Assembly (NCBI GenBank): GCA_027576995.1 | Contig: JANBQC010000413.1 | Coordinates: forward strand, 1 to 25,444 | Source: Dimargaris cristalligena | Lineage: Eukaryota > Kickxellomycota > Dimargaritomycetes > Dimargaritales > Dimargaritaceae | Direction of reading: 5' to 3' | DNA length: 25,444 bases | Shown here: positions 21,118 to 25,444 of the stretch, piece by piece | How the letters are laid out: each line of letters begins with the position of its first letter | Numbering within the stretch: the stretch's first letter is position 1 | The notes under the pieces: model-generated | What the model saw: only the letters and a program-made list of their open reading frames with translations | What the model was told of the DNA's origin: nothing | Databases searched by the model: none | Position numbers and translations under genes: made by a program

Positions 21118-22201
21118 TACCTTTCGGCAACACTCCCGCGACACCCCTTTCCCACTGCTACCTCTAAATAATACAATCACTTGAATAATAAAGCCGTCCT
21201 ATTGTCTGCGAAATAGCAAAGTAATTTCTACCATAACTTTATATCTTACAGAGACGTATTCTGCAACGGACTACACCTTGGCAAGTGAGTCAACTTTTGA
21301 AAGAGTGTAGCTCAATTGAGTTCCAACTGTAATTTAAAGGGCACATTCTATCAGGCGGGTGATCTATCGACAACTAAGTCAGTTATTAGTGGTAAACCCC
21401 CAACAAAGCCGCCGGTAACACACCCGGCATTTTGAAAAAAAATGAAATGTATACAAAAGTCGAGGTACATCGGGTTCCCTTAATAAACTGGTTTTCGTTT
21501 CGGGGGGTTTCCGGCTGTGGAAGACTTACTCTGAGTGACACGACGATGTAGCAGCAACCCTGATTGGTATAATATCCACCATTCCCCGTAAAACATGATG
21601 AAGTCACTTTTAATTTACCATTTCCCATTCCCCTACCATCTTCCAGTGAGGAGAGAAAGCCTTTACCCCTATTATTCCTGATTACAATCTCGTTGACGTG
21701 CTGTCGTACCTCGGTTGACTAATGGTTGCTCTAAAAAGAAGGGGGTGGGGCGAAGAAAAAATAGATGCTGCTGATGAGCCCCGTTTCAGAGCCAAATTAC
21801 ACCATCCCCCTCTCCTCCTCCTCTCACAACTCCCCCCTTTTCTGCGCAAGCCGTGTGCCTCTTTCTGGCGGCAGCACCGTGCACCCTTTCGTGTCGCATT
21901 ACTTGCCTGAGTCAACCGCGGGGATCATCGTCCGACATCGACGGGGATATAGTATGAAGCACCTAAAGTCGATGCCAATGCTTTCACTCCCCGTGCATCC
22001 CCTCTGCTTCATCTCCTGCCCCACCGGTACACACTCCGGGTGTGAGCCATAACCAGGGGTGCCGCTTACCCCCAGTGGGATAGAGAGATAGAGAGGAAGG
22101 TTCTTGAAAAAATAATTCAAATCAGCTGGCTCCCAGATTCATTCAGCAACCGTAATTTTCAGTCGGGGAGCCATTGTCGGACTGGGCTTGACACTGTCGA
22201 C
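21118..22201. other. intergenic stretch with no firm gene
   Basis: About 1.08 kb. A possible last exon of copy B lies at 21252-21332. An ATG frame of 62 codons (21722-21910) and a minus-strand frame (21386-21628) that runs into a GTAAGT donor show no domain or matching partner exon, so I do not call them. Confidence 0.4.
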
Positions 22202-22207
22202 TATAAA
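22202..22207 (+). promoter_or_regulatory. candidate TATA box of the double-psi barrel gene
   Basis: TATAAA in the context CTATAAATCCCC, followed by pyrimidine-rich DNA. Between this motif and the GTAAGT donor at 22446 there is no ATG, as expected for a non-coding first exon. A second TATAAA at 22554-22559 is the alternative. Confidence 0.45.
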
Positions 22208-22306
22208 TCCCCGGGCTCAGTCTCCTCTCCCTCCGAATAGCCAACAACCGCCTTGTGGATATCTTTGTATCAAATTTAGTATTGTCTCTATCCGTCTGTG
22301 TCAGTA

Positions 22307-22328
22307 TCTCTCTCTCTCTCTCTTTCTC
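22307..22328. repeat. CT microsatellite in probable 5'UTR
   Basis: A TC-repeat run interrupted once by TTT, within the inferred non-coding first exon of the double-psi barrel gene. Confidence 0.8.
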
Positions 22329-22445
22329 AATCGTTGCTACTTCCTCTGGAGTGAAGTGCTTATCCCCGTATACATCGAGTATTTGTATCCAATTCCCTAC
22401 CTACCCTTCACCATCTTGACCCGGATAGTAGACCCTGCTAAAAAC

Positions 22446-22612
22446 GTAAGTGCGTCCCAGCTTATCGGGAATGGCATCAACCGAAATCGCCGATATATAT
22501 GTTTGGGTGTCCCCCCATTTAATCGACTGACCCTAAAGTAGCCTCGTTAATGGTATAAACCCTCACACGCTTAACGTTTAATGTACCGATTGTATTATGT
22601 ATCTTTATCCAG
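22446..22612 (+). other. probable 5'UTR intron of the double-psi barrel gene
   Basis: A consensus GTAAGT donor at 22446 and a TTATCCAG acceptor at 22612, 167 nt apart. Splicing places CTTCAACATG directly after the junction, so the first AUG of the mRNA would be that of the secreted protein. Several ATGs lie inside the intron and none in the proposed leader exon. Confidence 0.55.
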
Positions 22613-22619
22613 CTTCAAC

Positions 22620-23242
22620 ATGTTCCGGACTACCGCCGCATTATTGGTTCTGCTGTTGTCGACACCGTGGACCGCAGGCCGGCCCCATCCCGAATCGTAT
22701 AGTGGGCAAGCAACCTGGTACAAGCCAGGTCTAGGGGCATGTCAAAATACCCACGGAGAGGGTGAATTGGTCGCAGCTATTGTAAGTTCTCTGATTATTA
22801 TATATATATATATATTAAAAAAAAATCCGAATGGGATCCCTATAATGTACATTTACCACGTTGTGGTGATAGTTATGGTGTAATTGTCGGATTGTTCTTA
22901 GGAAAAGGGTTGGGTTTTTTGTCAGATAAAGGGGGAGATGCACGATACTCATTGACCTCTTGAGATCCTTAATCATAGTTTTTAAAAGCAATAACGTCGT
23001 ATATCCAACTACTCGCTTTATCTCCGGTACCTTAGAATCTGCGCCAATGGAACAAGGACGTGGTGTGCGGAACCTGCGTCCAAATTAAGGGTTTCCTAGG
23101 GGGAACAGTCAAAGTAAAAATCGTTGATCTCTGCCCAGAATGCAACCATGGCAGCCTGGATCTTAGCCCCGCCGCATTTAAGCATATTAGCTTATTAACG
23201 GTGGGCCGCCTACCCATTGAATGGACCTGGGCCCCTTGTTAA
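22620..23242 (+). CDS. secreted double-psi beta-barrel (RlpA/expansin-like) protein, 2 coding exons, 122 aa
   Basis: Exons are 22620-22781 and 23036-23242 (phase 0, GTAAGT donor, CTTAG acceptor, 254-nt intron). Residues 1-20 are a clear signal peptide with a Leu-rich core. The mature protein is a single double-psi beta-barrel domain of the type shared by expansins, barwin and RlpA-like proteins. It begins with Y-S-G-Q-A-T-W-Y, continues with V-V-C-G-T-C-V-Q-I-K-G, and has the hallmark V-D-L-C-P-E-C with L-D-L-S-P-A-A-F. Six cysteines (41, 65, 68, 87, 90, 122) could form three disulfides. There is no cellulose-binding second domain, so it is the short fungal form. Such proteins are secreted and usually bind wall polysaccharide or inhibit proteases; the exact role here is unknown. 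I chose Met at 22620 because the in-frame ATG at 22581 would lie inside the proposed leader intron. Confidence 0.9.
22799..22825. repeat. TA repeat followed by A9
   Basis: A (TA)n run is followed by TT and nine A, near the 5' end of the coding intron of the double-psi barrel gene. Confidence 0.85.
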
Positions 23243-24139
23243 TCAACAGGAGGTGCTGACATGCCCCAACTATATCTCTATCCATCTCTGGGCGACAGCT
23301 CACTTATATATACTTTTTTTTTATACTTCGGCCTATACTCCAATATGCCCGGTTCACTTCTCGCCAACTGTAGAATATCCATTAAAGGGAATTCTTTTAT
23401 CGATTGAAATCAATGGTCGATTTACATGGTAGGGGGGAGGGGGATGTAAAACTTTAGAAACATCATATTTGTGCTAAAATGCATGATTACGGCCAAATGG
23501 CCTCTATACGCTCTTTAGCATATCGCTCCATTACCCATGATATATAATAAATCTAGTAGGATCACCACAGGGTCCCGCCATCGGGAGCCGATGATGATGT
23601 CTGTGGTTTAAATAATTGGCCCGTAAGTCACTACAGCCTTAGCCTCTTACAAGCTATGGTAGGGACGCGAGCGCGTAATCTTTTGGTCTGTGGTGAGTGG
23701 ACGACCTTGCCCTTCGTTTTAATCAAACTGATTGGGGAAGTGCACTAGCCCTCCCCCACCTTTCACCGGATATGTGCTGCTTGGGTGGACCATATACTTA
23801 GATGGGCAAACAGGAGGGACTCTAAATGACTTCATTAACTATCTAATCCAATAGGTCTAATACGGGGCTCATTTTACATACTTAGTGCCCACTGTCTCTC
23901 ACCCCTTTAAATTAAATTTCTCTCTTAGAAGTATTATTTATAGCTCCCAATTTTCCTCCACAATACCACACTCCCTATTTTTAGTTATTTATTCCCAGTG
24001 ACTCCCATTTCGAACTTGACTAGCCTAGTCTAGACGCGTCGTGTAGTATAATACAAGTGCACTTGCTTTCTTTTACTGCCCCTATATACTCATTTAACCA
24101 TTTCACGCCCTAGCACTTCGTGATTTCCTACATTTAACC
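23243..24139. other. intergenic stretch with no supported gene
   Basis: About 0.9 kb of AT-rich DNA with only short frames. The last 80 bases are a plausible promoter and leader for the gene at 24140 (TATATA at 24083-24088). Confidence 0.5.
24083..24088 (+). promoter_or_regulatory. candidate TATA box
   Basis: TATATA lies 57 bases ahead of the ATG at 24140, with no ATG between them. Confidence 0.4.
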
Positions 24140-24547
24140 ATGACCCAGTGCCTCAAGCGCAAGCACGCCGACTCCACCGAGGCGGATAGTCGCAAACGCC
24201 TACTTAATGAGCTGGCCTTTTCCGAATTGCCCCATTTCGGAATGCCCATTGGCACCATGTCGTCCACCCCAGTTGTGGATAATAGTATGGACATCGAGCC
24301 GACTGAATTTCCCCCTTATGCCACCGCCACTGTGCCCCAGCAGCACCCACTAGGCTATGGCGGGTCAATGGAAGCCGTCGCCCCCTCTGCCATACCCAGT
24401 GGTCCTCCCCGCCAACCGACCCCTATGGTCCCCCCTTCTTCCCACCACGGCTCGTCGATCTGTTGTAGTCATATTCAGTCTACCGGGCGACCCTATAGAA
24501 CCTGGAGCTCCTGTCTTTTCTCGAATGACTCAGAAGTATACTTTTAA
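24140..24547 (+). CDS. Pro/Ser-rich protein of unknown function, 135 aa
   Basis: The frame opens at an ATG in the context TTAACCATGACC, 57 bases after a TATATA motif. Residues 6-20 contain two basic clusters (K-R-K-H and R-K-R) with an acidic spacer, resembling a bipartite nuclear localisation signal. A short helix-like segment follows (L-L-N-E-L-A-F-S-E-L). Residues 57-105 are disordered and rich in Pro, Ser, Gly and Gln. No enzyme domain, signal peptide or membrane segment is present. The C-terminal 30 residues look less natural than the rest, while another register is open to 24623 and has a plausible ending (Y-T-F-K-A-R-G-D-Y). An unseen short intron or sequencing indel may therefore link the two. 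I do not recognise the family; a nuclear regulator is only a guess. Confidence 0.55.
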   Translation: MTQCLKRKHADSTEADSRKRLLNELAFSELPHFGMPIGTMSSTPVVDNSMDIEPTEFPPYATATVPQQHPLGYGGSMEAVAPSAIPSGPPRQPTPMVPPSSHHGSSICCSHIQSTGRPYRTWSSCLFSNDSEVYF

Positions 24548-24623
24548 AGCCAGGGGGGACTACCCTGCGCCAGTCTTACGCAGTAGTAGTACCTTGGCCA
24601 ACATACCGTTTGCTCGTTTGTAG

Positions 24624-25444
24624 TAAATGTCCGTGCCTTTTATATTGTATAACCCTGTCAATATTTTATAGGTGAATTTTTTCCTGATGTAGTTTTTTGT
24701 GTCTTGGTGAGTTATACTAATCTAGTAAATAAACCCAATGTATATAGATAACTCTTTGTGTGGTTTGGTTTCGGGCCAGTAGTACTAATGCGCGGGTGAT
24801 TATGCATAGATTGATAGATTTATATGGAAGAAGTTCAACGAGTCTGTATAACTAAAATTCTGTTGGATAAGGCAAATGCTACTAGTTAATAATGAATATC
24901 CCGTCTATTCTCCTATACACATACCATGTAAAACCCTATACAGCTGGGCCGAATTTCGCCCATATTAATTATAGTTGCTTGGGTTAGGCTGGGATGGGCT
25001 TGTATGAAAGCAAACTAATGATTGTAATGGTTATTGCTATCACATGGGGAGATAGGCTTATTTCTAGTATAAATGATAAGTTCAATCCAACTGAAAAATG
25101 GGAAAAACTGTGTTAGTTGGAGCTCCATAGGCAACCAACATGCTCTTTCTATACCCCCTAATGTTCTTTTGTATTAAAATCGTTGGTGTATAAGTTAGCT
25201 ACCAAAATAAACAATCCTAACCCCTATAAGGTCTCTGCCCACAAATCGACTTTAATACCGCCCTGTTAAATAGATAGCCGTACTACTATTGCCGAGATAA
25301 AATGACAGCCAGCGGATAATGGTATATTGTGATGCATTTCTTATGGAGACAAATTAAATGAAAAGCAAAAAAGTTATAGCACCAACTATTCCCAAGTGGT
25401 CACCCACCTCAGTACTAAATTGGCTGATAACCACTTAACTTCGC
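24624..25444. other. AT-rich end of window, nothing recognised
   Basis: About 820 bases of AT-rich DNA with no frame of note, no repeats and no RNA gene signatures. The first 100 bases probably hold the 3'UTR of the preceding gene. Confidence 0.55.

Noticed and set aside
21386..21628. Minus-strand ATG frame running into a GTAAGT donor
   Set aside because: No acceptor within about 400 bases joins it to an open exon; the remainder looks non-coding.
21722..21910. 62-codon ATG frame on the plus strand
   Set aside because: Composition is driven by C-rich tracts, with no motif or promoter; another register is equally open.
22581..22619. Upstream in-frame ATG as start of the double-psi barrel protein
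   Set aside because: It would add 13 residues ahead of the signal peptide, it lies inside the proposed leader intron, and it is only 22 bases after the alternative TATA.

Overview
The window is nuclear DNA of a fungus. The evidence is spliceosomal introns with GTAAGT/GTAAGG/GTAAGC donors and YAG acceptors, monocistronic genes on both strands, eukaryotic-type genes (diphthine methyltransferase with closest remembered similarity to yeast Dph5, mitochondrial aconitase), and TATA motifs about 57-68 bases ahead of start codons. The well-supported introns (254-732 nt) are long for a fungus. Together with secreted and membrane proteins I cannot place, this suggests an early-diverging zygomycete-type lineage; a haustorial mycoparasite of the Kickxellomycotina/Dimargaritales kind is only a guess. 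I see no RNA genes, CRISPR arrays or intact transposons.

Layout. 1-4.8 kb: mostly AT-rich DNA without recognisable genes, apart from one secreted orphan protein (1287-1955, +). 4.8-7.9 kb: a three-exon M17 leucyl-type aminopeptidase on the minus strand with a complete set of active-site residues. 8.4-11.1 kb: two weak multi-exon candidates on the plus strand, both pieced together by hand from short exons (8431-9388 and 10815-11133). 12.15-15.33 kb: mitochondrial aconitase (ACO1 type), three exons, very strong codon bias. 16.6-17.74 kb: DPH5, two coding exons and a probable 5'UTR intron. 18.2-21.1 kb: two consecutive same-strand genes, each predicted to encode a seven-pass membrane protein of no family I recognise, with matching loop layout. 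22.6-23.24 kb: a small secreted six-cysteine double-psi beta-barrel (RlpA/expansin-like) protein, two coding exons plus a probable non-coding first exon. 24.14-24.55 kb: a short Pro/Ser-rich protein with a basic N-terminal patch. The rest is intergenic.

Housekeeping functions (TCA cycle, peptide turnover, EF2 diphthamide synthesis) sit next to lineage-specific secreted and membrane proteins. There is no operon-like or pathway clustering. The most interesting unexplained part is the tandem pair of seven-pass membrane proteins; next are the hidden small-exon genes and first exons.
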